A stretch of 64,000 nucleotides of DNA from Phymorhynchus buccinoides. Lineage: Eukaryota > Mollusca > Gastropoda > Neogastropoda > Raphitomidae. This document shows, one piece after another, positions 10,088-19,795 of this stretch (position 1 is its first letter; each line of letters opens with the position of its first letter). The DNA lies in NCBI GenBank assembly GCA_017654935.2, contig CM065710.1, positions 6,455,565 through 6,519,564 of the forward strand, given 5' to 3'. Position numbers and translations under genes: made by a program. Under the pieces are notes generated by a model. That model was not told the origin of the DNA. It worked only from the letters and a program-made list of their open reading frames with translations, and did no database searches.

Positions 10088-10299
10088 AGAGTGAGAAATC
10101 ACTATAGAATGATATTTACTAGAAAAGATAACACTGTAAAAAAAAGCAAAACCTCTGACAAGAGAAGCCAATCCTCTGTCAAAAATTCTCAATCCTCTGA
10201 AATTAGCAGATCGTCTGACAATTCTGATGCCTGGTACATCTTTGGATGCCTGTACACCCAAGCATACACCTATATAACTCAACACGGGCTTCCATGGTT

Positions 10300-10692
10300 A
10301 ATGCAGGGCTGCTCTTGTGTTGGTAGGGCAGGTGGGGCCAGTGCGACTCTGGGTCCCACCCCACAGTGTGCTTGGGTGTTTCTTTTTATTCTTTCAATAT
10401 GCAAACAAGTGGAAATAAAATGTGGAAGTGACATGAAAAAATACAGTGCCGCATCCACGGATGGGGACTTAAAGCTAGACTGACCTGTGCACTTTATGCA
10501 CATAAAAATCCCACGGCAGTTGAAAGTCGGTAAGAGCAGGGAGAAATCCTGCTGCCTGGCATGGCCAAATTGATAGCTAGGTTTTCCAAGTGTGCCCACA
10601 CCCCCTCCTCACCCTGTGCTGCGCTTGCAGCAACGCGCTCTCCGGGGAAGAGCAGCCCGAATTTCACAGTGATAAGTCTCTGTGACTAGAAT
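10300..10692 (+). mobile_element. SINE-B, degraded
   Basis: The middle and 3' parts match the copy at 44487-44905: GGGGACTTAAAGCTAG, TTTATGCACATAAAAATCCC, GGGAGAAATCCTGCTGCC and the 3' hairpin CACAGTGATAAGTCTCTGTG. The tRNA-like head is not clear. Confidence 0.65.
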
Positions 10693-10699
10693 AAGAAAA

Positions 10700-11062
10700 A
10701 TGGTGCTTAACGTCACAGCGTACGCACAAAGACACACACACAACAAAGCACAAACATGGTGGGAACATTAAAGGAGGCAATCCTGTCACAGTACAACACA
10801 GTAAAGTCAGACAACACACACACTAGAATACTAATACCAAATAAATACACAGCGTACGCACAAAGCCACACGCAACAAAGCACAAACAACAACATTAAAG
10901 ACATCCTGTCACATACACACAGACACAGACACACACACACACACAGTCACACACGGTCATATTTGGGTTCACACACACACATGACACACATACATATGCA
11001 CACACACACACACACTTCACTCACCGCGGTCATACACACACACACACACACACAATGACAGT

Positions 11063-11101
<39 letters not shown>

Positions 11102-11125
11102 GCACACTCACACACACACACACAC
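10700..11125. repeat. CA-rich region with duplicated segments
   Basis: CACAGCGTACGCACAAAG..CACAC occurs at about 10714 and 10849 (a direct duplication of about 135 bp). (CA)n runs fill 10915-11125. At 11020-11036 the segment CTTCACTCACCGCGGTCAT duplicates the donor border of the exon at 11135. Confidence 0.75.
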
Positions 11126-11134
11126 TTCACTCAC

Positions 11135-11181
11135 CGCGGTCATATTTGGGTTCGTAATACTGCAAAGACTCCAAACTGAAC
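11135..11181 (-). CDS. Myb/SANT-like gene (- strand), upstream exon d
   Basis: On the minus strand, acceptor CTTTTCAG precedes 11181 and donor GTGAGT follows 11135. The 47 nt enter in phase 2 and leave in phase 1 (peptide FSLESLQYYEPKYDR). Phase and position, directly before exon a, fit the last linker exon of a preceding cassette. It is short and has no recognisable domain, so the call depends on context. Its donor border is duplicated at 11020-11036. Confidence 0.55.
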
Positions 11182-11382
11182 CTGAAAAGAGGTCAATACA
11201 AAACTGACAAAATCTTCGAATAATTGAAATAATGATAATATCAAAACAATAATGTTCATCAATCATGACAACATCACCTTAACATTAACAATGTACAAGA
11301 CATCTTTGACAAGAAAAACACACACATGACACACACAGTGACACACATGACACACACACACACAAACTTGTAAAGGAAGGAA

Positions 11383-11590
11383 GGTGGCAGAGTGGTTAAG
11401 ACATTAGCCTGCCAATTTCAATGCATGACTGACCCGGGTTCAAAGGCCTCTCGGCCTTTCTTTCTAGTTCGACGGGAAAATCGAACTGAATGTCGAGACC
11501 TTCGGATGGGGACAAAAAGCAAGTATGCCCCGTGCGATTTATGCACATTAAAATCCCACGGCAGTTAAAAAGTTAGGTTAGGTTAGGTAC
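11383..11590 (+). mobile_element. SINE-B head, truncated
   Basis: The A box region GGTGGCAGAGTGGTTAAGAC and the B box-like GACCCGGGTTCAAAGG identify the tRNA-derived head. It runs to TTTATGCACATTAAAATCCC and then meets TTAGGTTAGGTTAGG and a minus-strand SINE-A. Confidence 0.75.
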
Positions 11591-11850
11591 ATTATAGTCA
11601 CAGAGGCGTCTCTGTGAAATTCGGGTTGCTCCCACCAGGAGAGCGCTCACAACCAGAGGCTCACCACCCAATACTTTTTTTTTTTTTTTTTTTTTTGTGC
11701 ATGCGAATTTTGTGTGACTGATGAGGAAGGAAGGGAGGGGGGTAAATTTTGACAGACAACTTTTTCGTTGCCACTGGGTTTAACGTGTGCTAAGTGCATG
11801 AGCACACGGGACCTCGGTGTATCGTCTCATCTGAAACTAGTGAAAGACTT
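11590..11850 (-). mobile_element. SINE-A, minus
   Basis: Includes hairpin CACAGAGGCGTCTCTGTG, a 24-nt poly-T, GACTGATGAGGAAGGAAGG, GCCACTGGGTTTAACGTGTG and CGTCTCATC. It lacks the tRNA head. Confidence 0.82.
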
Positions 11851-11859
11851 TGTTTGTTG

Positions 11860-12311
11860 GTAAGAGTAGGGAGAAATCCCACTGCCTGGTATTAATTGAT
11901 AGCTTGGTTTCCCAAGTACGCTCTCCCTTCTCCAAAGGGATAGGGATTGGATCAGCCTAAGAATAGATTATGTTCATAAAACTGAAAGAAAGCAGCAGAC
12001 TTTGAGATTGACTTGAGGGTGGCAAACATGAGTGGGGGGTCTAAACTCAGGGCTCCCAGGGACCCCCATTTGGGGGTCTATGAAGTAAACTCAAATTCTA
12101 AAGGACCCTCTAAAAGAATGTGCAGGGGGTCCCAAGGATGCACTAGTTAGAAAAAGTCTTTTCAGCATTCACAATGCCACTGGGACCCTCCATCCCACCT
12201 CTAGGACCCTGTGTACTGTAAGTGAAGGAGTCCCTGGGACCCCTTGTTTTGCGGGACCATTGGCATTGGGAGCCCTGAAACTACAAGTTTACATCAACAA
12301 AATGTCTCACC
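11860..12311. other. Sequence up to the gap; possible minus-strand donor at its edge
   Basis: Around 12000-12250 many GGGACCC and GGGGGTC motifs recur but no family is recognised. The last bases before the gap, GTCTCACC, read GGTGAGAC on the minus strand. That is a good donor whose exon would lie inside the gap. Confidence 0.4.
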
Positions 12312-12811
12312 NNNNNNNNNNNNNNNNNNNNNNNNNNNNNNNNNNNNNNNNNNNNNNNNNNNNNNNNNNNNNNNNNNNNNNNNNNNNNNNNNNNNNNNNN
12401 NNNNNNNNNNNNNNNNNNNNNNNNNNNNNNNNNNNNNNNNNNNNNNNNNNNNNNNNNNNNNNNNNNNNNNNNNNNNNNNNNNNNNNNNNNNNNNNNNNNN
12501 NNNNNNNNNNNNNNNNNNNNNNNNNNNNNNNNNNNNNNNNNNNNNNNNNNNNNNNNNNNNNNNNNNNNNNNNNNNNNNNNNNNNNNNNNNNNNNNNNNNN
12601 NNNNNNNNNNNNNNNNNNNNNNNNNNNNNNNNNNNNNNNNNNNNNNNNNNNNNNNNNNNNNNNNNNNNNNNNNNNNNNNNNNNNNNNNNNNNNNNNNNNN
12701 NNNNNNNNNNNNNNNNNNNNNNNNNNNNNNNNNNNNNNNNNNNNNNNNNNNNNNNNNNNNNNNNNNNNNNNNNNNNNNNNNNNNNNNNNNNNNNNNNNNN
12801 NNNNNNNNNNN
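12312..12811. other. Scaffold gap, 500 N
   Basis: Exactly 500 N, the same size as the second gap, so the length is a placeholder. An exon end (12812-12835) touches its right edge, and a possible minus-strand donor touches its left edge. Confidence 0.98.
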
Positions 12812-12835
12812 GAAGTTCAGAGCGTTCAAGTTCAG
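12812..12835 (+). CDS. Cassette A exon a, last 24 nt only (rest in gap)
   Basis: The first sequenced bases after the gap read KFRAFKFR in the frame that ends in phase 2. This matches the ends of the other exons a (KFRNLKLR, KMRGLRFR, KMRSLKFR, KMRSMKHR). It joins in frame to exon b at 15208. The following bases are GGCTGTGTG rather than a GT donor, so the border may be mutated, mis-assembled beside the (GT)n run, or spliced one base away. The main part of this exon must lie in the unsequenced gap. Confidence 0.6.
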
Positions 12836-12839
12836 GGCT

Positions 12840-13114
12840 GTGTGTGTGTGTGTGTGTGTCGTGTGTGTGTGTGTGTGTGTGTGTGTGTCGTGTGTGTGTG
12901 TGTGCTGTGTGTAGTGTGTGTGTCTGTTCTCTGTCTTTGTCTCACACTCTCGTGTGTATGTGTGGTGTGTGTGTGTGTGTGTTCTGTCTCTTTCTGTCTT
13001 TGTCTCACACTCTCGCTCTATGTTTGTGTGTGTGTGTGTGTGGTGTGTGTGTGTGTGTGATGTGTGTGTCCTGTTCTGTCTATCTCTCTGTCATTGTCTC
13101 ACACTCTCGCTCTA

Positions 13115-13145
<31 letters not shown>

Positions 13146-13193
13146 ATGCGTGTTCTGTCTCTCTCTCTGTCTTTGTCTCACACTCTCGCTCTA

Positions 13194-13241
<48 letters not shown>

Positions 13242-13352
13242 CTGTCTCTTTCTGTCTTTGTCTCACACTCTCGCTCTATGTTTGTGTGTGTGTGTGTGTG
13301 TGTATGCTCTGTTCTGTCTCTCTCTCTGTCTTTGTCTCACACTCTCGCTCTA

Positions 13353-13393
<41 letters not shown>

Positions 13394-13420
13394 CTATCTC
13401 TGTCTCTGTCTTTTGTCTCA
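12840..13420. repeat. Compound GT minisatellite
   Basis: Repeated blocks of CTGTCTTTGTCTCACACTCT plus CGCTCTATGTTTG are separated by (GT)n runs of different lengths. At least five blocks are present. The long open frames here are low-complexity Cys/Val/Leu/Ser strings and not genes. Confidence 0.85.
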
Positions 13421-13426
13421 CAGAGA

Positions 13427-13735
13427 ATTTCACAGAGGCATCTCTGTGAAATTCGGGTTGCTCGCCACCTAGAGAGCACCGTCACAGCCAGAGGCGCGCC
13501 ACCCTTTTTTTTTTTGCATGCAATTTTTTGTGTGACTGATGAGGAAGGAAGGGGGGTGGGGGTAAAGTTTTGACCAAATGACAACTTTTTCGTTGCCACT
13601 GGGTTTAACGTGTGCTAAGTTGCTTGGTTTATCGTCTCATCCGAAAGACTCCACGTTCAGACCGTAAGGCCTAGTGGCAAAGTGAGAGGAAAAATCCCCT
13701 GTACCCAGGTTCGAACTCGGGTTTACTTGAACCGG
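13427..13735 (-). mobile_element. SINE-A, minus
   Basis: Runs from the hairpin CACAGAGGCATCTCTGTG through GACTGATGAGGAAGGAAGG and CAGACCGTAAGGCC to the B box CCCAGGTTCGAACTCGGG. It faces a plus copy that begins at once. Confidence 0.85.
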
Positions 13736-13736
13736 A

Positions 13737-13767
<31 letters not shown>

Positions 13768-13976
13768 CGTGTGCCCATGCACTTAGCACACGTTAAACCC
13801 AGTGGCAACGAAAAAAGTTTTCATTTGTTCCAAATTTACCCCCCTCCCTTCCTTCCTCATCAGTCACAAAAATTGCAGGAAAAAAAAAAAAAAATTGAGT
13901 CTGGTTGCGATGCGCTCTCCAGGTGGGAAGCAACCCGAATTTCACAGAGATGCCTAGCCTCTGTGACAATAATGTA
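13736..13976 (+). mobile_element. SINE-A, plus, headless
   Basis: Starts at GAGTCTTTCGGATGAGACGA and continues to a 3' hairpin region with an extra TAGCC. With the preceding copy it forms an inverted pair. Confidence 0.82.
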
Positions 13977-13977
13977 C

Positions 13978-15147
13978 AAGGATGGGAATTGTTCGCCAAA
14001 CAGCAAATTTCCGCCAAAATCACATTGGTTTTCCGCAACAGCAAAAAATCTGTCCGCCAAAAAACACACAAAAAAGCCAACTAAATTTAGCCATTCTAAT
14101 GCTAGTTTTAGGGCTTCAATTACCAAATAAAGCTTCAGCGTTACCCCCTGGACACCTACTAGGGGCCTTCTGGGCCCTGGACACCTACTAGGGGCCTTCT
14201 GGGGCCCTGGACACCTACTAGGGGCCTTCTGGGCCCTGGACACCTACTAGGGGCCTTCTGGGGCCCTGGACACCTACTAGGGGCCTTCTGGGGCCCTGGA
14301 CACCTACTAGGGGCCTTCTGGGGCCCTGGACACCTACTAGGGGCCTTCTGGGCCCTGGACACCTACTAGGGGCCTTCTGGGCCCTGGACACCTACTAGGG
14401 GCCTTCTGGGGCCCTGGACACCTACTAGGGGCCTTCTGGGGCCCTGGACACCTACTAGGGGCCTTCTGGGGCCCTGGACACCTACTAGGGGCCTTCTGGG
14501 GCCCTGGACACCTACTAGGGGCCTTCTGGGGCCCTGGACACCTACTAGGGGCCTTCTGGGGCCCTGGACCCCTACTAGGGGCCTTCTGGGGCCCTGGACA
14601 CCTACTAGGGGCCTTCTGGGGCCCTGGACCCCTACTAGGGGCCTTCTGGGGCCCTGGACACCTACTAGGGGCCTTCTGGGGCCCTGGACACCTACTAGGG
14701 GCCTTCTGGGGCCCTGGACACCTACTAGGGGCCTTCTGGGGCCCTGGACCCCTACTAGGGGCCTTCTGGGGCCCTGGACACCTACTAGGGGCCTTCTGGG
14801 GCCCTGGACACCTACTAGACTAGGGGCCTTCTGGGGCCCTGGACACCTACTAGGGGCCTTCTGGGGCCCTGGACACCTACTAGGGGCCTTCTGGGGCCCT
14901 GGACACCTACTAGGGGCCTTCTGGGGCCCTGGACACCTACTAGGGGCCTTCTGGGCCCTGGACACCTACTAGGGGCCTTCTGGGCCCTGGACACCTACTA
15001 GGGGCCTTCTGGGGCCCTGGACACCTACTAGGGGCCTTCTGGGCCCTGGACACCTACTAGGGGCCTTCTGAAGCCGTAAGGCCTAGTGCAAAGTGAGCCC
15101 CTAGACCCCCGCATTTCAGTTTTTTTTGTAATTTTCCAATTCCCATG
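13978..15147. mobile_element. MITE of the CAGGCATGG family containing a minisatellite
   Basis: Left end AAGGATGGGAATTG (one-base variants of the family end), right end CAATTCCCATGCCTG, flanked on both sides by ATGTAC. It is inserted in the tail of the SINE-A at 13736-13976. Most of its length is the 30-bp minisatellite. Confidence 0.7.
14143..15070. repeat. 30-bp minisatellite, about 31 copies
   Basis: The unit CCCTGGACACCTACTAGGGG plus CCTTCTGGGG is repeated almost perfectly. Some units are 29 bp (one G fewer), and one has an extra ACTAG (near 14816). The minus strand is open as a 10-residue GPRRPLVGVQ-type repeat only because 30 is a multiple of three. Confidence 0.95.
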
Positions 15148-15207
15148 CCTGATGTACCTAAGCTAACCTAACCTTACCACTGTGCTACTCTACACCTTTT
15201 TTCGCAG

Positions 15208-15373
15208 GTACCGCACGCTGTACGACCAGCAGCAGAGCGAGGGCAAGAAGCGCATCAAGTGGCCATACTACCAGGAAATGGACGACATCTTGAACGGCAA
15301 AGCCTCCGTGTCGCCCGAAGAGATGACCACTTTGGGTATCGACATGAAAGAACTGTTCAAAGTAAATCCGCAG
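15208..15373 (+). CDS. Myb/SANT-like gene (+ strand), cassette A exon b
   Basis: Acceptor TTTTTTCGCAG ends at 15207 and donor GTAAGC starts at 15374. The 166 nt enter in phase 2 and leave in phase 0. It begins YRTLYDQQQSEGKKRIKWPY, the third helix and closing aromatic of a Myb/SANT-like domain, then QEMDDILNG. Unlike other exons b it has no Asp run. Its tail is SPEEMTTLGIDMKELFK. Three diverged copies of its 3' half with donors lie at 16045-16630. Confidence 0.88.
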
Positions 15374-15401
15374 GTAAGCGAATGATAAATTGTAAATTAT
15401 T

Positions 15402-15972
15402 ATACAGACAAACCCCTATTTTACGACCCTCTGTTAAGCGACCACCTCTCATTTGAGACCGGATTTGTTGGCACGGATGCATTTTACTATGTAAACGACC
15501 TCTCTTAAACGACTTCCTCTAAAACGCGACTTACGACCGCCATTTTGCTGGTTTTTACGACCGTTGTTGTCGTCTGCATAGACTTCGAGCAAAGGGAAAC
15601 AACCACGGTCAAGGGCCTGAAAGCGGAGTCGCTTCCCTTGTTGTAGAAAAGATGGCGGAAAGTGTAGGAAAAGCATGAAAACCACTGACTTTGAAAAAAA
15701 ACCCCACTGACTTTGGACGAGAGTGGAGGTGATTAACAGAAGTCGGCGAAGTGAAACTGTAATACATCGATTGCACAATCCTATGGAGTTGGAAAGACCC
15801 AAATCCAGTTTTAATATGTCATTGTATGTGTGCATGAAGAAGAGAGTATGAACTGTGCTGAACTTTTTCTTTCTACGGCTGGCAGTGAAAACCTCCGTCA
15901 TACGACCCCTCCAATTTACGACCGATTTTTCCGGACATTTTGGAAGTCTTAAAATAGAGGTTTGTCTGTAAT
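15402..15972. mobile_element. MITE with TACAGACAAACC ends (pogo/Tigger-like)
   Basis: Left end TACAGACAAACCCCTATTTT, right end AAATAGAGGTTTGTCTGTA. TA lies at both ends, and TTACGACC / ACGACC motifs occur inside both arms. No transposase frame is seen. The TA target and CAG-type ends fit Tc1/mariner (pogo) MITEs. Confidence 0.75.
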
Positions 15973-16044
15973 GGTAAAACATTAGCCCCCCAAAATTGCA
16001 AAAAAAACCCCAACAAAAATCGTTATGGAATAGTATCTAAACTA

Positions 16045-16630
16045 CTGAGAAATGGACGATATATTGAACGGCAAAGCCTCCATATCGCCCGAAGAGATGA
16101 CCACTTTGGGCATCGACTTGAAAGAACTGTTCAAAGAAAATCTGCTGGTAATCAATGATAAATAATTGTAAATAATTATAATGGTAAAACATTAGCACAA
16201 AAACAGCCCCAACAAAAATCGTTATAGAATAGTACCTAAACTATTGAGAAATGAATTACATATTGAACGGCAAAGCCTCAGTATCACCAGAACAGATGAC
16301 CAGTTTGGGCATCGACTTGAAAGAACTGTTCAAAGAACATCCACAGGTACCGAGTGATAAATTGTAAATAATTATTATGGTAAAACATTAGCAAAAAAAA
16401 CACACAGCAAAAATCGTTATAGAGTAGTACCTAACCTATCGAGAAATGAATGACATATTGGACGGCAAAGCCTCAGTATCGCCCGAAGAAATGACCAGTT
16501 TGGGTATCGACTTGAAAGAACTGTTCAAAGAACATCCACAGGTACCGAGTGATAAATTGTAAATAATTATTATGGTAAAACATTAGCAACCAAAAAAGAG
16601 AGCGAAAAAACCCAACAAAAATCGTAATAG
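16045..16630 (+). repeat. Three tandem copies of cassette A exon b 3' half with donor
   Basis: Units of about 195 bp (near 16045, 16245 and 16440) each contain the exon segment from EMDDILNG to KELFKE.P, a GT donor (GTAATC or GTACCG) and intron sequence. All three coding parts lack stops and frameshifts (for example GKASVSPEEMTSLGIDLKEL in the third). No strong acceptor precedes them; the nearest AG is in CTACTGAG or similar just before the copy. Confidence 0.88.
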
Positions 16631-16631
16631 A

Positions 16632-16716
16632 ATGCAATGGAACCTCCTTTATAAGACCTTAAAAAGTCATCCAAAATGAAGTCTTATAAGGGAGGTAATT
16701 TTAATACTTAATAACT
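16632..16716. mobile_element. Short GGAACCTCC MITE fragment
   Basis: AATGGAACCTCCTTTATAAG and GTCTTATAAGGGAGG are the ends of the family seen whole at 19796-20106, collapsed to about 85 bp. Confidence 0.6.
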
Positions 16717-16749
16717 TATGCTGTTCCGTTTTGTGTCTTCCTCTACCAG

Positions 16750-16799
16750 GACAAAGCGGAACCATCGCTGTCCAGCGTCAGGAAAAGAGTAGGACGCAG
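16750..16799 (+). CDS. Cassette A linker exon c
   Basis: Acceptor CTCTACCAG, donor GTAAGG. The 50 nt run from phase 0 to phase 2 and encode DKAEPSLSSVRKRVGR, a basic linker that could be a nuclear localisation patch. Phases match exons b (15208-15373) and d (18750-18811). Confidence 0.7.
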
Positions 16800-16807
16800 G
16801 TAAGGCC

Positions 16808-16975
16808 CTTCTTCTTCTCCTTCTTCTCTTTCGTTCCCAGGACATATGGCCATAATGGGTAAGGTACGTATGTGTCCGAGTTTCAGTTTCCACTGGTCTC
16901 CCCCCCGCTGTGTAGTGTACAGCCGACACGCTCCGATTTCGGAGGAGCTCAAAGGAGAACAATTATTTGGAAGGG
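16808..16975 (-). repeat. Dispersed repeat R1, 3' part only, minus
   Basis: Tail A (GGACATATGGCCATAATGGG) and the end of the body (GAGGAGCTCAAAGGAGAAC). The rest is missing. Confidence 0.75.
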
Positions 16976-17004
16976 GGTTTATTTCAATTCCTGTCCCCTG
17001 AAGT

Positions 17005-17228
17005 TGGAGTATGGCCGCCCATGTGGCGGGCCCTTTAAAAGCAGCCATGCACGTAATCTTCCCACCCCAAGGCCATGCAGGAAATGTTCACTTGGCACTG
17101 GGTGTGCCCCCAGAGCGTATGGCCGTTCATGTGGCGAGGGCCTTTAAAAGCAGCCATGCACGTAATCTTCCCACCCCAAGGCCATGCGAAATGTTCACAT
17201 GGCACTGGGTGTGCCCCCAGAGCGTTTA
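17005..17228. repeat. Tandem duplication, about 108 bp
   Basis: Two near-identical units contain CTTTAAAAGCAGCCATGCAC and GGCACTGGGTGTGCCCCCAG. Open frames through them are incidental. Confidence 0.8.
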
Positions 17229-17532
17229 AGCTGGGGAACGTAGACAACAACAACAATTTAAATTCCTGAGTTTCAAAAGGTTGCGCTGTTTTCAATTCCT
17301 CCATGTAAGCCTACATGCAACAGGTCATGGTTTTGACTGTCATAAAGAAGTGATGTCATCTTCGTGATGTAAAAAAATAAATGAAGTCAAATTTTGCTCT
17401 TGGCCCTAGATAAGATTAGAATGATAAGATTGTGAAGAGAAAAGGCTAGTATTATTGTAGAGACGTGAACACAAAAATATGCAAGTTGTACTGAATAAGC
17501 TCAGTGAGTGACACTGCATCTAGATCTAGACT

Positions 17533-18291
17533 ACCGTAAAATGCGGACTATAAGCCGCTACTTTTCCCCTCAACTTTGGCCCATGCGGCTTATAGACTGA
17601 CGCGGCTTATCTGTGGATTTTTTCCCATTCTACATTTATCAGTATGATTAAATCTGTTTCTGGCCACATTCTTCAGCCTATTTTGAACTTCTTTAGACTC
17701 AAAACTGTTTTTTGTGATCAATAGATTCAACGCTCATGTTTAAAGTGTCTGAGAACAGTCAATACTCATGTTCTGATAGGAGAATGTCTATATTTGTGTT
17801 GCTTTGTCAGGGATCATTCTTAGGGTCGGTCATCGGTCATTGACTCATAAACCTTCGATTTTGACCTATAGTTTTAGCAGGCAAGAGGTCATATGACTGA
17901 TTGATTTTACGTCGAAGATGTCAACAACTTCAAGAATTCTGTCGTCTGCTAACTTAGCTTACTGCTAACTCTGAGAAAGATAAATACAAAGGAAACTGAT
18001 TAAAATCTTCAAACTCTGATGAAAGGCGGCATTTGTTTGCTAACCTCGACTTACATGACATGTACCCCGATAAATCTGTGACTTATTGTTTTTGGGAAAT
18101 GACCTATTCATTTTTCTGACAACTGGTCAAATGACCTATGACGTCCTGTGGCAAGAATGATCCCTGTTTGTGCACATTCTCTGCGGCTTATAAACTGGTG
18201 CGGCTTATATGTGAATAAATACCCAATATTTTGTCAATTTAAGGGACGCGGCTTATATACAGGTGCGTCTTATAGTCCAGTTTTTACGGTA
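17533..18291. mobile_element. MITE-like element with ACCGTAAAA ends
   Basis: Left end TACCGTAAAATGCGGACTAT, right end TATAGTCCAGTTTTTACGGT, flanked by TA. Sub-terminal GCGGCTTATA motifs recur in both arms. Shorter relatives lie at 36855-36992, 37660-38085, 54320-54435 and 59638-59796. It has no transposase. Confidence 0.75.
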
Positions 18292-18497
18292 TACACCACA
18301 AAGGTTTAACACCCTTATCACAAAAAGGCATCACATTAGGGCCCGTTATCTGAATTTAATTTTGGGAGGTAAGGATAAGCCTAATGTTATGCATGTCACA
18401 GAAGAATTCCCAATATTGCAGATACTTTTTCTCTCTACCCAGTTCACTTTAATGGTATTTGTTTGCTGGAAAAAGGCTGGCAGAGAAAGGGTTAAGG
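18292..18497. mobile_element. piggyBac-like MITE, left end damaged
   Basis: Shares AAAAGGCATCACATTAGGG, AGAATTCCCAATATTGCAG and AGAAAGGGTTAA with the family copy at 9852-10087. Confidence 0.65.
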
Positions 18498-18499
18498 TA

Positions 18500-18749
18500 A
18501 AGAAAAAGAAGTATTTCACCAGAATCAAAAAAGTGATTAACCCTTTCACCGCCGACAATGTCGTTTTTTTCCCCACACCTCACCGTCATTGTTGTCATTT
18601 ACTTCTTTTTTTTTTCTCTTTTTTTTCTTTCTTTTTTTTTTGTTGTCATTTACTTTCTGATGCGATTCTTGTTGCTGCGCATTTGTCCGTGAATTAAAGA
18701 TGCGTTTGAATCTAATTCTGTTGTTCTTTCTTTTTTCTTTTTTTTCCAG
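18500..18749. other. Poly-pyrimidine-rich intron end
   Basis: TTAACCCTTTCACCGCC at 18538 is another piggyBac-like MITE end. Long T/C runs then lead to the acceptor of the exon at 18750. Confidence 0.5.
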
Positions 18750-18811
18750 CTCCAAGTTAGCAGCCTCTGAGGGCGTTAAAGAGGAGACAACGGGCAGTTA
18801 CCCAGAATCAG
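18750..18811 (+). CDS. Cassette A linker exon d
   Basis: Acceptor TTTTTCCAG, donor GTTGGA. The 62 nt run from phase 2 to phase 1 and encode SKLAASEGVKEETTGSYPES, an acidic/polar linker leading into exon a of cassette B with a shared Gly codon. Confidence 0.65.
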
Positions 18812-18825
18812 GTTGGATATATATA

Positions 18826-19560
18826 GTGGAACCTCCCTTATAAGACCTCCCATTATATGACTCCCTCCCACATAAGACCTACTTCTCTGAGACATTGCCC
18901 TTCTTTGTAAGTACAGTGGTCGCCGCTTTATAAAACCGCGGTTAATAGAGCCAGCCGCTTATTAAAGCCGATTTCTTACGGTCCGGATTTTTCACTATAT
19001 GTTATGTATTAAAAAAAGCCGCTTAATAAAACCACCCCGCCGCTTATTAAAGCCACTTTTCTCAGAGAAATCACATAGTTTGTGACTAAAACTCACACGA
19101 TTTTGTTCTTTTTTCTTTTCTTTTCTTTTTTTTTGGCGCGAAAATATGTCACTTGTGTCACTCAAGACATAATTTATGTGCACGCTCACGTGTATCACGA
19201 AGTAACTGAGTTTAGAAAAGAATGTCAGTCAATAAAAACCAAAACAAAAGTTCAACATCGTGTAAGAGGCCTTGTGAAGTTGTGTTTAGATTCAAGCAAG
19301 TGTAAATGACGAAAGAAAGTGTGAAAGTGTGACTGACGTAAACCAAAGAGAAGCAAAAAAAAAAGAAGTTCGAAAATGACGTAATCCTGGACCGCCGGTT
19401 ATTAAATCCGCCGCTTATTAAAGTCATTTTTCGTCGGTCCCAAAATGGCTTTATAAAGCGGCGACCACTGTATTGAAATTACCTCCGTTATAAGGCCCCT
19501 GCCTTATAAGACCTCATTTTGGATGATATTGGGAGGTCTTATAAGGGAGGTTCCACTGTA
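18826..19560. mobile_element. GGAACCTCC MITE with a second MITE inside
   Basis: The outer ends are AGTGGAACCTCCCTTATAAG and GGGAGGTTCCACTGTA. The inner element (18911-19473) has ends TACAGTGGTCGCCGCTTTAT and ATAAAGCGGCGACCACTGTA. The uninterrupted relative at 19796-20106 shows GTAAGTATTAAAATT where the insertion sits, confirming a TA target. Confidence 0.82.
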
Positions 19561-19795
19561 TCTATGCTTCTAAAAGGCCGCCTCACATTATTCAACCTTT
19601 TCTTAGTCGGAAGAAAATTCAGTTGTGAACTCTTTAACTACTTGTGGCCATGTGCCGTCTTCACTAACAGCAAGCATTGGCTGTATCCCCCACAACTGCC
19701 TGATTTGAGTTGGAAGTAAACGGCGCAGTCGCCAGTTCCTTCCGACACTGGTTGGAAGGGTTTTCATCAACCAAATTTTGCATTTGTGATTTCTA

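Noticed and set aside
12244..13599. Open frames up to 401 codons across the first gap and GT repeats
   Set aside because: They consist of N-derived X residues and Cys/Val strings from (GT)n. No splice or domain evidence supports them.
14159..14965. A 199-codon minus ORF of GPRRPLVGVQ repeats
   Set aside because: It exists because a 30-bp minisatellite has no stop in that frame. Units of 29 bp break it, and it lies inside a MITE.
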